This document shows positions 33,010 to 44,045 of a stretch of 64,000 nucleotides of DNA, piece after piece. This DNA comes from Blochmannia endosymbiont of Camponotus (Colobopsis) obliquus (lineage in GTDB: Bacteria > Pseudomonadota > Gammaproteobacteria > Enterobacterales > Enterobacteriaceae): the NCBI RefSeq assembly GCF_000973545.1, contig NZ_CP010049.1, positions 124,001 to 188,000 on the forward strand, given 5' to 3'. Made by a program: the position numbers and the translations under genes. Numbering within the stretch: position 1 is the stretch's first letter; each line of letters starts with the position of its first letter. Below the pieces are notes generated by a model that saw only the letters and a list, made by a program, of their open reading frames with translations, was not told where the DNA came from and ran no database searches.

Positions 33010-35346
33010 TTATATCGTATTCTTATTGTTATTTTTTGCATTATGTAGTGTAAAATTGAATGAAATTTTATTATCGTATGTATTATTTTTTATAGTGTTA
33101 TTTTTATTGATATAAGTATTAATTTTCCTTTCATAGTTTATATCTGCTGTCCAGCAGTGCGTTGTATATTTTATACTTGTCAAGTAAGTAACTGGATGGT
33201 TTTGTCTTATCGCATAAATATATTTACTATTTAAAGATAAATTTCTTTTTAATGGCCATGTTCCTATAATTTTTATTTGATTGTTATTTTGTTGATGTGT
33301 AGGTATTTTATTGTTTAATAGTATTTTTTTAAGGTATTGCATATTAGTATAGTTCCAGATTAATTGAAGTATGTGATTGTTATTTTTTTTATATTCTAAA
33401 ATGCTTTCATTTGCTGTTATATAATTAAAATTAGAGTTATATTGAATATTGTGTATTATATTGTATTTATTATTAATGTACCAATGGCTATTGATAATCC
33501 ATATCATGCTGCCAGTTTTTCCATATTTGTCTAAAAAGTTATTGGCATCTCCTGTGCGAGATTTAGAAAAACAATATATTTGTCCTCCAGAAGTTTTTAG
33601 TATTTCTTTTTCTTTATTTTTATTATAAATATGCATAGTTATTGTGTTAGTTAATTGATTAGCAGATGGAATGCGGTCTGGTCCGTTGTAACATGAGTCT
33701 CTAAATAATTCGATACAATCTATTGGAGACATTATAGAAGAATCATATATACCGATATGTTTTTGGTTATAATATGGTATATATAAATATTGGATATGTG
33801 GTTCCAGTATTTGATAGTAGTGGTGTTTGTTTTTATTATTTTTTATTAGTTTTGTTTTACCTTCAATTTTAAATTGAGGTATAACGCGAGTTATAGTGGG
33901 TTTTAGTTTGTTAGTATTTTGTTTATTAGTATTATAATGGTCTATTTTGCTTTGTTGATAGTGTGTTATTTGTAGTTTATATTCTGTATTTATGCGACCG
34001 AAACAATTATTAATAGGTATTTTTATGAGCGGTTCTATATGTAATCTAATAGTTTCGGGGTATATATGATTTGTATTTACGAAATGTGTTATTTGGTTTG
34101 ATATTTGTATTTTAGTTAATCGATAATCAAATTGGCAAATGTTTATGTCTAGTTGTGGTAATGCTTGATAAATATTGTTATTACTATTTTTGTTATGTAT
34201 ATCAAATTTTTTTATTGATAGTGCAGCATGTAAGTTATGATTATCATAGTTTATCCATAATTTTTGAGTGTTGTAATTATTGTTAGTATTCATGTATTTA
34301 TTAGATATGTGCATATGATAATTACTAGTTTTAGTATAGTCGCTATTGAAGTGGCATTGATTATTAATTATTCCCCTGCATTTCCAATATAAATGCCAAT
34401 AATTTATTGCATGTGTGAAGATTTTTTGATGTTGTTTATAGTAAAAATTATTCTTGTGTAGTATATTAAATTTTATTACATTTGTTCCGAAAGGACCATC
34501 ATAGTTCAGTTTAGTATATAGTTGCATGCCTTGTTTGTTGTCATAATTTGGTGAAATTGTGACATTAGAATAAGCATTGATGTTTAGGATATAGGGTAAA
34601 TTAAATCCAAAACCACATTGGTTACTGTATTGAATTTTAGGCGATAAAAATCTTGATTTATTTTTGTTATTTATAGAAAAAGTTAAGTATGGGATGAATA
34701 AGACAGGTATATTTCCTATATTGAAATACGCGTGCCAAATATCTATTATTTCTTTTTTATCATCATAAATTAATTCTGATCCTTGTATGCTCCAGTGTTT
34801 TTTTTTTGGTATACAAAAGCTAAAATTTCCTTTTTTTAATATGATATAACGGTGATTATTTCTTTGCATGATAAAATGTGCATTACCATAGCCTTGTTGT
34901 TTTAAAAATTGGTATGTTCCGTGGTAAATGTCAAGATTTTTATTATTGATATTTGATATGACTTGATTTCCTTGTAATGCAATTTTACCATTGTTATAAT
35001 GTACGTTGCCATTTGCAGTTAGTAAATTTATTTTTTTATCTTTTGATTGTTTGTATATATTAATTTCATTGGCACTAAGTATAATATCGCTTTGTTTTAT
35101 TGTAACATTGCCAGTAAATTTTATTTTGTTGTTATTATATAATTCTACTTTATCAGATTTAATACACATTAAAATTTGTTTAAAGTTTTGTGTATTTTGT
35201 GTATTTGATATCTTATTTTTATTTTTTGTTTTTTGTAATGTTGTATTTAATGAGTTGGCTAATACGCATTGATTACATAGTATTATGCAAATTAAATTTA
35301 TTAGTAGTTGTAAAGCGCAGTATTTTATAAAATTATGTTTATACAT
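33010..35346 (-). CDS. lptD: LPS-assembly outer-membrane protein LptD
   Basis: LptD with LptE inserts lipopolysaccharide into the outer leaflet. The protein has 778 residues (E. coli 784). A signal peptide ends near ANSLNTT (about 30). An OstA/LptA-like periplasmic domain spans about 60-180 (VTIKQSDIILSANEINIYKQ), then a large beta barrel. TTHCWTADINYERKIN matches the E. coli C-terminal SSCCYAIRVGYERKLN, but the first Cys of the pair is His (H730) and only C731 remains; C61 and C178 are candidates for the N-terminal partners. An A10 tract (34798-34807 as T on plus) stays in frame. Asn-rich composition follows the strand bias. No LptE gene is in the window. Confidence 0.95.
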   Translation of the reverse strand: MYKHNFIKYCALQLLINLICIILCNQCVLANSLNTTLQKTKNKNKISNTQNTQNFKQILMCIKSDKVELYNNNKIKFTGNVTIKQSDIILSANEINIYKQSKDKKINLLTANGNVHYNNGKIALQGNQVISNINNKNLDIYHGTYQFLKQQGYGNAHFIMQRNNHRYIILKKGNFSFCIPKKKHWSIQGSELIYDDKKEIIDIWHAYFNIGNIPVLFIPYLTFSINNKNKSRFLSPKIQYSNQCGFGFNLPYILNINAYSNVTISPNYDNKQGMQLYTKLNYDGPFGTNVIKFNILHKNNFYYKQHQKIFTHAINYWHLYWKCRGIINNQCHFNSDYTKTSNYHMHISNKYMNTNNNYNTQKLWINYDNHNLHAALSIKKFDIHNKNSNNNIYQALPQLDINICQFDYRLTKIQISNQITHFVNTNHIYPETIRLHIEPLIKIPINNCFGRINTEYKLQITHYQQSKIDHYNTNKQNTNKLKPTITRVIPQFKIEGKTKLIKNNKNKHHYYQILEPHIQYLYIPYYNQKHIGIYDSSIMSPIDCIELFRDSCYNGPDRIPSANQLTNTITMHIYNKNKEKEILKTSGGQIYCFSKSRTGDANNFLDKYGKTGSMIWIINSHWYINNKYNIIHNIQYNSNFNYITANESILEYKKNNNHILQLIWNYTNMQYLKKILLNNKIPTHQQNNNQIKIIGTWPLKRNLSLNSKYIYAIRQNHPVTYLTSIKYTTHCWTADINYERKINTYINKNNTIKNNTYDNKISFNFTLHNAKNNNKNTI

Positions 35347-35721
35347 GTTATGTTAATCATTTATTTTTTTGCGAGTATGAATTAATGCGTATAATGTATA
35401 TTAGTTATAGTACGTTTTGCATCGTTTAGACTGTAATATATTGCGTGTTTTTGTAAATTTATCTTCATATTTTTTTGATTTTTGTCAAATTGGATATTAA
35501 TAATAAATGGTATTAATAGTGCAAGTACATATGTTATTGCCTTTTTATAATTAATTGTTTTTAGTTTTTAAAATATGACAATATAAGTTATTGTTATGAT
35601 GTGATATTACAAAGATAGTATTTTCATTATTTATTTTCTATCAGGGATATGTATTTGATTGATTTTTTATGATTTTATTGTTTATGCATTTTATTTTCAT
35701 TATTAATGATAAAACAGTATG

Positions 35722-35741
35722 ATTTCCTTTAATAAGGAAAT
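35722..35741. repeat. Perfect 8-bp hairpin upstream of the leu operon
   Basis: ATTTCCTT (35722-35729), loop TAAT and AAGGAAAT (35734-35741) are perfectly complementary with four G/C bases in the arms, stronger than nearby chance repeats. There is no long T tract after it, so termination is not clear. It could be a terminator relic or an operator. Confidence 0.4.
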
Positions 35742-35876
35742 TTGTAGCGTGTGGCATTGAATGAGTGAAATTTGAAAAAATTATGAATGTTTGATATATC
35801 GTAGGTTTTTTGATAATCGTAACAATCAGGTTAACAATTTTTTCATATATTTTCCTATATTTTTTACGTTAACATA

Positions 35877-35906
35877 TTGACAAAATTTGTCTAGTGATGC
35901 ATACAT
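35877..35906 (+). promoter_or_regulatory. Candidate leu operon promoter
   Basis: A perfect TTGACA (35877-35882) is followed, 17-18 nt later, by CATACA/ATACAT, a weak -10. A start near 35912 would put the possible leader peptide's ribosome-binding site about 30 nt into the transcript. The -10 is poor, so confidence is modest. Confidence 0.3.
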
Positions 35907-35956
35907 GAATTTCTTTAGTTACAGCTTTAAATATAGTTAATTGAGGAAGGTAGTAT

Positions 35957-36028
35957 ATGAAGGTACTACATATATTAAGATGTTTTTTATTTGTAGATAT
36001 ATGTATTATCAATAACAAAATTAGATAG
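35957..36028 (+). CDS. Possible leu operon leader peptide (23 codons)
   Basis: A short frame starts with ATG 35957 and reads MKVLHILRCFLFVDICIINN to TAG 36028. It has one of the best ribosome-binding sites in the window, GAGGAAGG (35943-35950) with a 6-nt gap. Leucine codons occur at 4, 7 and 11, fewer and less clustered than the four consecutive ones in E. coli leuL. The ATG sits in the loop of a perfect 6-bp hairpin (GTAGTA 35950-35955 with TACTAC 35964-35969). I see no terminator hairpin between it and leuA. Position between a possible promoter and leuA, 90 nt upstream, is what a leader would need, but the sequence does not resemble leuL. Confidence 0.3.
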   Translation: MKVLHILRCFLFVDICIINNKIR

Positions 36029-36118
36029 TTTATTATATTGATTTATCTTTGTTATTTTATTTTTTATTAAAAATTTTAAAAAGGTTGGCATTTTAATTTA
36101 TTGTACAAATAACCAGTC

Positions 36119-37666
36119 ATGAATCGACAAATTATTATTTTTGATACCACTTTGCGTGATGGCGAACAAGCATTATCAATCACTTTAAATACAAAAAAAA
36201 AATTAAGAATAGCTTTAGCTTTAGAAAAATTAGGAGTAGATGTTATTGAACTTGGTTTTCCCATTTCCTCTCCAGAAGAATTTAGATCTGTGCAGACTAT
36301 AGCTAAACAAATAAAAAATTGTTGGGTTTGTGCTATTGCACGTTGTATAGATAAAGATATAGATGTTGCTGCAGAAGCATTGCAAGTAGCAAAAAATTTT
36401 CGTATTCATGTTTTTTTGGCAACTTCTACTCTACATATTAAATCTAAATTAAAAAAAAATTTTTCTCAAATTATGGAAATGGCCATTCATTCAGTAAAAT
36501 ATGCGAGAAAATATACTGATGATGTGGAGTTTTCTTGTGAAGATGCAGGTCGTACTTCTATTGATAATTTATGTCGTATTGTAGAAGCCACAATTAATGC
36601 TGGAGCTCGTACCATTAATATTCCAGATACAGTAGGATATACTACTCCTCATCAATTTAGTGAAATTATTACTTCATTGTATGAACGTGTACCTAGTATT
36701 GATAAGGCTATTATTTCAGTACATTGTCATGATGATTTAGGTATGGCAGTTGGCAATTCTATTGCTGCAATACAAGCTGGAGCTCGTCAAGTAGAAGGTA
36801 CTTTAAATGGTATCGGTGAACGTGCAGGAAATACTGCATTGGAGGAAGTAATAATGGCGATTAAAATTAGGCAAGATTTGCTTGGAGTTTATACTAATAT
36901 TCGTCATAAAGAAATTTACCATACTAGTAAGGTAGTAAGTCAATTATGTAATGTGCCTATCTCGCCTAATAAGGCAATAGTTGGGTCAAATGCTTTTTCA
37001 CATTCTTCTGGAATTCATCAAGATGGTATATTAAAAAACCGTCAAAATTATGAAATTATTGTTCCGGAAAGTATTGGTCGCCCAGAAGTTAAATTACATC
37101 TTACATCTAGATCTGGAAGGGCTGCATTGAAGCATTATATGCAACTAATGGGTTATTTAGATGATGATTATGATCTGGACATATTATATAAGATGTTTCT
37201 TAAGTTGGCTGATAAGAAGGGCCAAGTATTTGATTATGATCTTGAATTGCTAATTTTTGTTAGTACTTACGGAGAAATACCAAAGTATTTTTGTTTAAAA
37301 AAATTTAATGTTCAATACAGTTCTATTGGTATTATTACTGCGGCACTTGAGTTAATTTGTGGAAATGCAATTTGCGCTGATGCTGCAGTTGGTGTTACGT
37401 CGATACACGCAATTTATAAAGTATTAACTCGAATTACTAATATTAACACTATTTTAAACAAATATGAATTTTTTATCAAATATCATGATAGTAAAATTTT
37501 TGTAAAAACAAATATTATCATGGAGTTTGAGGGTCGTCATTTTTATGGTACCTCTTCTGCTGAGGAAGTTATAGAATCTTGTGTAAAAGCTATGATAAAT
37601 ATTTTTAATGATATTTGGCGTGCTTGTCAAATTAAGGTTAAATTATGTAAATTACATAAAATGTAA
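36119..37666 (+). CDS. leuA: 2-isopropylmalate synthase
   Basis: LeuA condenses acetyl-CoA with 2-ketoisovalerate, the committed step to leucine. The protein has 515 residues (E. coli 523). The catalytic barrel begins [15 protein letters not shown], with metal ligands in that block and in [33 protein letters not shown] and [14 protein letters not shown] follow. The C-terminal allosteric domain (about 390-505) is retained though diverged. Homopolymers A10 (36193-36202) and A9 (36451-36459) lie in frame. The operon is leuABCD, on the plus strand, opposite to its orientation relative to neighbours in E. coli. Confidence 0.98.
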   Translation: MNRQIIIFDTTLRDGEQALSITLNTKKKLRIALALEKLGVDVIELGFPISSPEEFRSVQTIAKQIKNCWVCAIARCIDKDIDVAAEALQVAKNFRIHVFLATSTLHIKSKLKKNFSQIMEMAIHSVKYARKYTDDVEFSCEDAGRTSIDNLCRIVEATINAGARTINIPDTVGYTTPHQFSEIITSLYERVPSIDKAIISVHCHDDLGMAVGNSIAAIQAGARQVEGTLNGIGERAGNTALEEVIMAIKIRQDLLGVYTNIRHKEIYHTSKVVSQLCNVPISPNKAIVGSNAFSHSSGIHQDGILKNRQNYEIIVPESIGRPEVKLHLTSRSGRAALKHYMQLMGYLDDDYDLDILYKMFLKLADKKGQVFDYDLELLIFVSTYGEIPKYFCLKKFNVQYSSIGIITAALELICGNAICADAAVGVTSIHAIYKVLTRITNINTILNKYEFFIKYHDSKIFVKTNIIMEFEGRHFYGTSSAEEVIESCVKAMINIFNDIWRACQIKVKLCKLHKM

Positions 37667-37712
37667 TTAGTTACTATTTTATTTATGTTTTTATTTAATA
37701 TATTAAAAATGA

Positions 37713-38807
<1,095 letters not shown>

Positions 38808-38829
38808 AATTTTGAGTTGTATATATAAA

Positions 38830-40227
38830 ATGCAAAAATCTTTATATCAAAAATTATATGATGCACATGTAGTGCATGAGTTTGAAGATAAAACGTCATT
38901 GTTGTATATTGATCGTCATTTAATTCATGAAGTTACTTCGCCTCAAGCTTTTGATGGTTTACGAGCACAAGGTCGTGTTGTTAGACAACCCACCAAAACA
39001 TTTGCTACTATGGATCATAATGTTTCAACTTTAACTAATGATATTACTGCGTCCGGTGATACAGCAAAAATCCAATTACAGCAATTAATTAAAAATTGTA
39101 AGGAATTTGGTATTAGATTATATGATATTACTCATCCATATCAAGGAATAGTGCATGTTATCGGTCCTGAGCAAGGAATTACATTACCTGGCATGACCGT
39201 TGTTTGTGGAGACTCTCATACTTCTACACATGGGGCATTTGGAGCATTATCGTTTGGGATAGGTACCTCAGAAATAGAACATGTGTTAGTTACTCAAACT
39301 CTTAAACAAACTCGAGCTAAAATAATGAAGATAGAGATTTTGGGTAAGGTGATGCCATGGATAACAGCTAAGGATATTATATTATCGGTTATTGGTAAAA
39401 CGGGAGTACATGGAGGATCTGGTTATGTAGTAGAATTTTGCGGCGAAGTTGTTAAAAATCTTAGTATGGAAGGACGTATGACTTTGTGTAATATGGCGAT
39501 TGAAATGGGTGCCAAGGCTGGTTTAATAGCTCCAGATGATGTTACTTATAATTATTTATGTAATCGTACATTTGCACCGAAAGATGATCTTTGGCAACAA
39601 GCAATGTTATATTGGAATACATTGAAGACGGATTTTGGTACTTATTTTGATAAAGAATTTACTTTAGATGTATCAAATATAGCTCCTCAGGTTACTTGGG
39701 GTACTAATCCAAGCCATGTAATTGCAATAGATCAATTAATTCCATCTTTGGAATCATTTCAAGATTCTGTGGAACGTAATTCTGCTATTCAAGCACTATC
39801 TTATATGGATTTAAAACCATATACCTCTTTAATAAATGTATCAATTGATAAAGTTTTTATCGGTTCTTGTACTAATTCACGTATTGAGGATTTACGTGCA
39901 GCTGCTTCTGTAGTCTGTGGTCATCGGGTAGCTCGTGGTGTAAATGCAATTGTGGTGCCTGGTTCTCGTCCAGTAAAAAAACAAGCAGAACAAGAAGGTT
40001 TAGATCAAATATTTATAGATGCAGGATTTGAATGGCGTTTGCCTGGTTGTTCAATGTGTCTGGCGATGAATAATGATCGTCTTAGTTTTGGAGAACGGTG
40101 TGCTTCTACCAGTAATCGTAATTTTGAAGGTAGACAAGGTTATGGGGGTCGTACTCATTTAGTAAGTCCTGTAATGGCGGCAGCGGCAGCAATTGCTGGC
40201 TGTTTTATTGATGTACGTGAAATGTGA
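38830..40227 (+). CDS. leuC: 3-isopropylmalate dehydratase large subunit
   Basis: LeuC carries the 4Fe-4S cluster of isopropylmalate isomerase. The protein has 465 residues (E. coli 466). The start at ATG 38830 gives [15 protein letters not shown], matching E. coli MAKTLYEKLFDAHVV; six upstream codons in frame are not homologous. Cluster cysteines lie in [13 protein letters not shown] and [25 protein letters not shown] and [20 protein letters not shown] are conserved. It works as a heterodimer with leuD, 13 nt downstream. Confidence 0.97.
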   Translation: MQKSLYQKLYDAHVVHEFEDKTSLLYIDRHLIHEVTSPQAFDGLRAQGRVVRQPTKTFATMDHNVSTLTNDITASGDTAKIQLQQLIKNCKEFGIRLYDITHPYQGIVHVIGPEQGITLPGMTVVCGDSHTSTHGAFGALSFGIGTSEIEHVLVTQTLKQTRAKIMKIEILGKVMPWITAKDIILSVIGKTGVHGGSGYVVEFCGEVVKNLSMEGRMTLCNMAIEMGAKAGLIAPDDVTYNYLCNRTFAPKDDLWQQAMLYWNTLKTDFGTYFDKEFTLDVSNIAPQVTWGTNPSHVIAIDQLIPSLESFQDSVERNSAIQALSYMDLKPYTSLINVSIDKVFIGSCTNSRIEDLRAAASVVCGHRVARGVNAIVVPGSRPVKKQAEQEGLDQIFIDAGFEWRLPGCSMCLAMNNDRLSFGERCASTSNRNFEGRQGYGGRTHLVSPVMAAAAAIAGCFIDVREM

Positions 40228-40240
40228 TGTGATATTAATA

Positions 40241-40846
40241 ATGATTAATTTTATTCAACATAAAGGTATTGCAGTGCCTTTAGATATTGCTAATATAGAC
40301 ACTGATGCTATTATTTCGAAACAATTTTTACAAAAAATTACTCGTGATAATTTTGGGCAATATTTATTTAGTAATTGGCGGTTTCTTGATCCATTGTGTA
40401 AACAATTAAATTATAATTTTGTTTTAAATAATCCAAATTATCAAAATGCTAGTATTTTGGTAACAAGAGAAAATTTTGGTTGTGGTTCTTCTCGTGAGCA
40501 CGCAGTGTGGGCTTTAATTGATTATGGTTTTCGAGTAATACTTGCCCCTAGTTTTGCCGATATTTTTTATACTAATAGTATTAATAATCGATTATTACTT
40601 ATTAGTTTATCTGAGTTGGAGATAGATAAGTTATTTAAAAAAATATATTCTCAGCAAAAAAATACTTTTTTAACTATTGATTTACAGGAACAAAAAATTT
40701 ATGTTGAAGAGGAAGTGTATTTGTTTAATATAGATGATTTTTATCGCGATTGCATGATATATAATCTTGACCATATCGGGTGGACATTAACTTATAAATC
40801 TGATATTAAAGAATATGAACAAAATCAGTTGGCTTTTTTGGAATAA
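40241..40846 (+). CDS. leuD: 3-isopropylmalate dehydratase small subunit
   Basis: LeuD is the swivelling small subunit of isopropylmalate isomerase, 201 residues like E. coli. ATG 40241 gives MINFIQHKGIAVPLDIANID, aligned with E. coli [21 protein letters not shown]; the frame is open further upstream inside leuC but without homology. DTDAIISKQFLQKITR, ENFGCGSSREHAVWAL and APSFADIFYTNSINNRLL are family blocks. It ends the leu operon; a 148-nt AT-rich gap separates it from rsmH. Confidence 0.97.
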   Translation: MINFIQHKGIAVPLDIANIDTDAIISKQFLQKITRDNFGQYLFSNWRFLDPLCKQLNYNFVLNNPNYQNASILVTRENFGCGSSREHAVWALIDYGFRVILAPSFADIFYTNSINNRLLLISLSELEIDKLFKKIYSQQKNTFLTIDLQEQKIYVEEEVYLFNIDDFYRDCMIYNLDHIGWTLTYKSDIKEYEQNQLAFLE

Positions 40847-40994
40847 TTATTTTTTTTATTTTTTTATATTTGCGTATATTACAAATTTTTATTAGTGTAT
40901 TAAATTTGTTAGTTAAGATGATTCATGATTAGTGTGGATTGTGAATTTTTATGTGTAAATTGTATTTTAAATTTTATATGATTTTTTTATCATT

Positions 40995-41948
40995 ATGAAT
41001 AATTTGTGTGAACATATTGCTGTTTTGTCAAAAGAAGTGATAAGAGAATTGAATATTCAAAAATCTGGCTTATATTGTGATGCGACTTTTGGTGGAGGGG
41101 GGCATGCTAAAGAAATTTTGTCTAGATTGAATAAATTTGGTCGATTGTTAGTCATTGATTGTGATTTGGAAGCTATAAAAATTGCTCGAAATCTTGCGTT
41201 ACAAGATAACAGATTATTAGTTATGCATGGTTTTTTTTCTAAAATTGTAACATTTGCATCACAGTTAAATCTTTTAGGTCGTGTTAATGGTATATTACTA
41301 GATCTTGGTGTTTCTTCTTTACAAATAGAAAATTCACAACGAGGCTTTTCATTTATGCGTAATGAACCGTTAGATATGCGTATGAATAATACTTGTGGTC
41401 AATCTGCTTCTGAGTGGTTGGCAAAGGCTTCTGTGCAAGAAATTACATGGGTGTTAAGGACATTAGGTGAAGAAAAATTTGCTCTAAGAATTGCTAAAAA
41501 TATAGTACAGCAAAGACAATGGAAATCTATAGATACTACTCAAGAATTAGTATCATTGGTTTTAGATGTTGTGCCGCGTTTTTTTGATAGACACAAACAT
41601 CCTTTGACTAAGACTTTTCGAGCAATTAGGATGCATGTTAATCGAGAATTGGAAGAAATCATTCAGGTATTAGAGGGTTCGTTAATGGTTTTATCTTCGG
41701 GTGGAAAATTATTAGTCATTAGTTTTCATTCCGGGGAAGATAGAATAGTAAAAAATTTTATGCGTAAATATAGTTTGCGTCGTAGTTTGATTGTAAATAA
41801 TTTTCCATTAATTAAAGTGCAAGATGCTATGTGTTGTTTTAGTCAATATAAACTTTGTAATGTTAGTAGGATATTTCCTTCGCATCAGGAAAAAAAAAAT
41901 AACCCACGAGCACGTAGTGCAGTGATGCGTATTGCTGAAAAATTGTAA
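40995..41948 (+). CDS. rsmH: 16S rRNA m4C1402 methyltransferase
   Basis: RsmH (MraW) methylates N4 of C1402 in the ribosomal decoding centre. The protein has 317 residues (E. coli 313). CDATFGGGGHAKEIL is the SAM-binding loop. NGILLDLGVSSLQIENSQRGFSFM, PLDMRMN and the RAIRMHVNRELEEI block are conserved; SFHSGEDRIVKNFM differs from the usual SFHSLEDR by one residue. An A10 tract (41890-41899) stays in frame in QEKKNNPRARSA. It heads the division cluster; mraZ, which precedes it in E. coli, is absent. Confidence 0.97.
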   Translation: MNNLCEHIAVLSKEVIRELNIQKSGLYCDATFGGGGHAKEILSRLNKFGRLLVIDCDLEAIKIARNLALQDNRLLVMHGFFSKIVTFASQLNLLGRVNGILLDLGVSSLQIENSQRGFSFMRNEPLDMRMNNTCGQSASEWLAKASVQEITWVLRTLGEEKFALRIAKNIVQQRQWKSIDTTQELVSLVLDVVPRFFDRHKHPLTKTFRAIRMHVNRELEEIIQVLEGSLMVLSSGGKLLVISFHSGEDRIVKNFMRKYSLRRSLIVNNFPLIKVQDAMCCFSQYKLCNVSRIFPSHQEKKNNPRARSAVMRIAEKL

Positions 41949-41954
41949 TACACA

Positions 41955-42272
41955 ATGTTATATGAACGATATGATTTAGTTAAAATTATTAAGAGTGATT
42001 TATTTTTTTATGGAAAATATTCATTAATTTTATTAGTTTTAATAGAAATAGTTTCGTTGTTAATTGTATTAACAACTTATCAAACTAAACAGTTAATAAT
42101 GGATCAAGAACAGATAATGTTAGAAAAAGAAGCATTAGATATAGAGTATCGACATTTGATTATTGAAGAAAACGTTTTAGGTAATAATAATAGGGTTGAA
42201 CATATCGCGCTGAACGATTTGCAGATGCAGTATATTAATCCGGCATCAGAAAATATTTGCATTATGCCGTAA
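41955..42272 (+). CDS. ftsL: Cell division protein FtsL
   Basis: FtsL is a bitopic inner-membrane divisome protein that pairs with FtsB and FtsQ. The protein has 105 residues (E. coli 121; the cytoplasmic tail is shorter). A single membrane segment (about 21-40, YSLILLVLIEIVSLLIVLTT) is followed by a coiled-coil stretch. EALDIEYRHLIIEENVLGN, RVEHIALNDLQMQYINP and ENI align directly with E. coli. It lies six bases after rsmH and before ftsI, as in the E. coli cluster. Confidence 0.95.
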   Translation: MLYERYDLVKIIKSDLFFYGKYSLILLVLIEIVSLLIVLTTYQTKQLIMDQEQIMLEKEALDIEYRHLIIEENVLGNNNRVEHIALNDLQMQYINPASENICIMP

Positions 42273-42315
42273 TATAATAAGTTGTTTTGTTAAAAAAATA
42301 AGTTAATTTTTAGTG

Positions 42316-44013
42316 ATGAAAGGGAAGATGTTTAGATATGTAAAAAAAAATATAGTTCGTCGTATGTTTTTTATATATGTTTTTATTTTTTTTTCAATGT
42401 GTATTTTGGTATTAAGAACAGCTTATTTACAATTAATTATTCCTAATGAATTAGTACGAGAAGGTGATTTACGTTCCTTGCGTATGCAAAGAATTTCTAT
42501 GACTCGCGGCATGGTAGTCGATCGTGAAGGACGTCCATTAGCAGTAAGCGTTCCAGTTTATGCAATTTGGGCTGATCCTAAAGAGATTGGCCGACATAAT
42601 ATTGTTATTAACAATGATGAGCGTTGGAAGGCTTTATCCGAAGTATTATCTTTATCTTTAGATCAATTGTTGATTCGTATTCATTCGAATATAAAAGGAC
42701 GTTTTGTTTATTTAGCTCGTCAAGTGGATCCATCTATTAGTGAATATATACTTAAGCTTCGATTACCTGGCATTTATTTACGTCAAGAATCTAGGCGTTA
42801 CTATCCTTCTGGATGTGTTTCAGCTCATATAGTTGGTATAACTGATATAGATGGTCGAGGTATTGAGGGTATTGAAAAAAGTTTTGATGCTTATCTTACA
42901 GGATATCCTGGTGCAAGAATCATCCGTAAAGATCGTTTTGGTAGGGTTATTGAAAATGTTTTGTCTATAGATAGTCAGGATTCGCGGAATATAGTGCTAA
43001 GCATAGATGAACGCTTACAGACCTTGGTTTATCGTGAGTTAAATAATGCAGTGATTAATAATAAAGCGCAATCTGGTTCTGCAATTTTAGTAGATATCAA
43101 TACCGGTGAAATATTAGCAATGGTTAATATTCCGTCTTATAATCCTAATAGTTTATCTACTGCTGCATTATCTTCAATGCGTAATAGTGCAATTACTGAT
43201 CTTTTTGAACCTGGATCTACTATAAAACCAATAGTTATAATATCTGCTTTAGAACATGGTGTGATAAATGAAAATAGTATAATAAATACAGAACCTTATG
43301 TAATCAATGGGCATATGATTAAAGATGTGGTGCATTATAATAAATTAACCGTAGCAGAGGTATTACAAAAATCAAGTAATGTTGGGGTATCTAGGATAGC
43401 CTTGTCAATGCCATCAAATGTATTGATGAATGCTTATTCAAAGTTTGGTATCGGTAAATCTACTAATTTAGGTTTAGTTGGAGAGAGTAATGGTATATAT
43501 CCAAGTGATCAACGATGGTCCAGTGTCGAGCGAGCTATTTTTTCTTATGGGTATGGATTTATGGTTACGCCATTACAATTAGTTAGAGTATATGCAACTA
43601 TTGGTAGTATGGGTGTTTTTCGTCCACTTTCTATTTTAAAAGTGGACGAACCTGTTATTGGTGAGCGATTATTTCCCTCGTCTATAGTGCGCAGTGTTAT
43701 ATATATGATGGAAAATATAGCATTGCCTGGTGGTACTGGTGCTAAAGCTGCCGTTAAAGGATATCGTATTGCTATTAAAACAGGTACTGCTAAAAAAGTT
43801 GGTTATAATGGTAAGTATATTAATAAGTATATTGCATATACCGCTGGTGTTGCTCCAGCCAGTCATCCACGATTTGCTTTAGTAGTAATTGTTAATGAAC
43901 CGCATAATAATAAATATTATGGAGGGTTAGTATCAGCGCCAGTGTTTAGTGCTATTATGAGTAGTGTTTTACGTATGATGAATGTTGAACCGGATGGTCT
44001 TAGTATATATTAA
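42316..44013 (+). CDS. ftsI: Septal peptidoglycan transpeptidase FtsI (PBP3)
   Basis: FtsI cross-links septal peptidoglycan with FtsW. The protein has 565 residues (E. coli 588; the basic N- and C-terminal ends are shortened). One N-terminal membrane segment (about 17-38) precedes the dimerisation domain (GDLRSLRMQRISMTRGMVVDR). The transpeptidase domain has the active-site serine S301 in EPGSTIKP, then KSSNVG and KTGTAKKVG. I chose ATG 42316; a GTG directly before it is possible. A9 at 42342-42350 is in frame. Expression is probably coupled to rsmH-ftsL. Confidence 0.97.
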   Translation: MKGKMFRYVKKNIVRRMFFIYVFIFFSMCILVLRTAYLQLIIPNELVREGDLRSLRMQRISMTRGMVVDREGRPLAVSVPVYAIWADPKEIGRHNIVINNDERWKALSEVLSLSLDQLLIRIHSNIKGRFVYLARQVDPSISEYILKLRLPGIYLRQESRRYYPSGCVSAHIVGITDIDGRGIEGIEKSFDAYLTGYPGARIIRKDRFGRVIENVLSIDSQDSRNIVLSIDERLQTLVYRELNNAVINNKAQSGSAILVDINTGEILAMVNIPSYNPNSLSTAALSSMRNSAITDLFEPGSTIKPIVIISALEHGVINENSIINTEPYVINGHMIKDVVHYNKLTVAEVLQKSSNVGVSRIALSMPSNVLMNAYSKFGIGKSTNLGLVGESNGIYPSDQRWSSVERAIFSYGYGFMVTPLQLVRVYATIGSMGVFRPLSILKVDEPVIGERLFPSSIVRSVIYMMENIALPGGTGAKAAVKGYRIAIKTGTAKKVGYNGKYINKYIAYTAGVAPASHPRFALVVIVNEPHNNKYYGGLVSAPVFSAIMSSVLRMMNVEPDGLSIY

Positions 44014-44045
44014 ACATAATATAAATTTTATAAAAGGGTGGAAAA

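Larger units (their letters stand above)
35347..36118. other. 772-nt divergent spacer, lptD and leuA
   Basis: It lies between the leftward lptD-surA unit and the rightward leu operon. No protein of usual size is present. djlA, next to lptD in E. coli, is gone. The right third holds a possible leu promoter and leader peptide, listed separately. The hexamer GTTAAC occurs twice (35830 and 35868 regions) without a known meaning. Confidence 0.5.
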
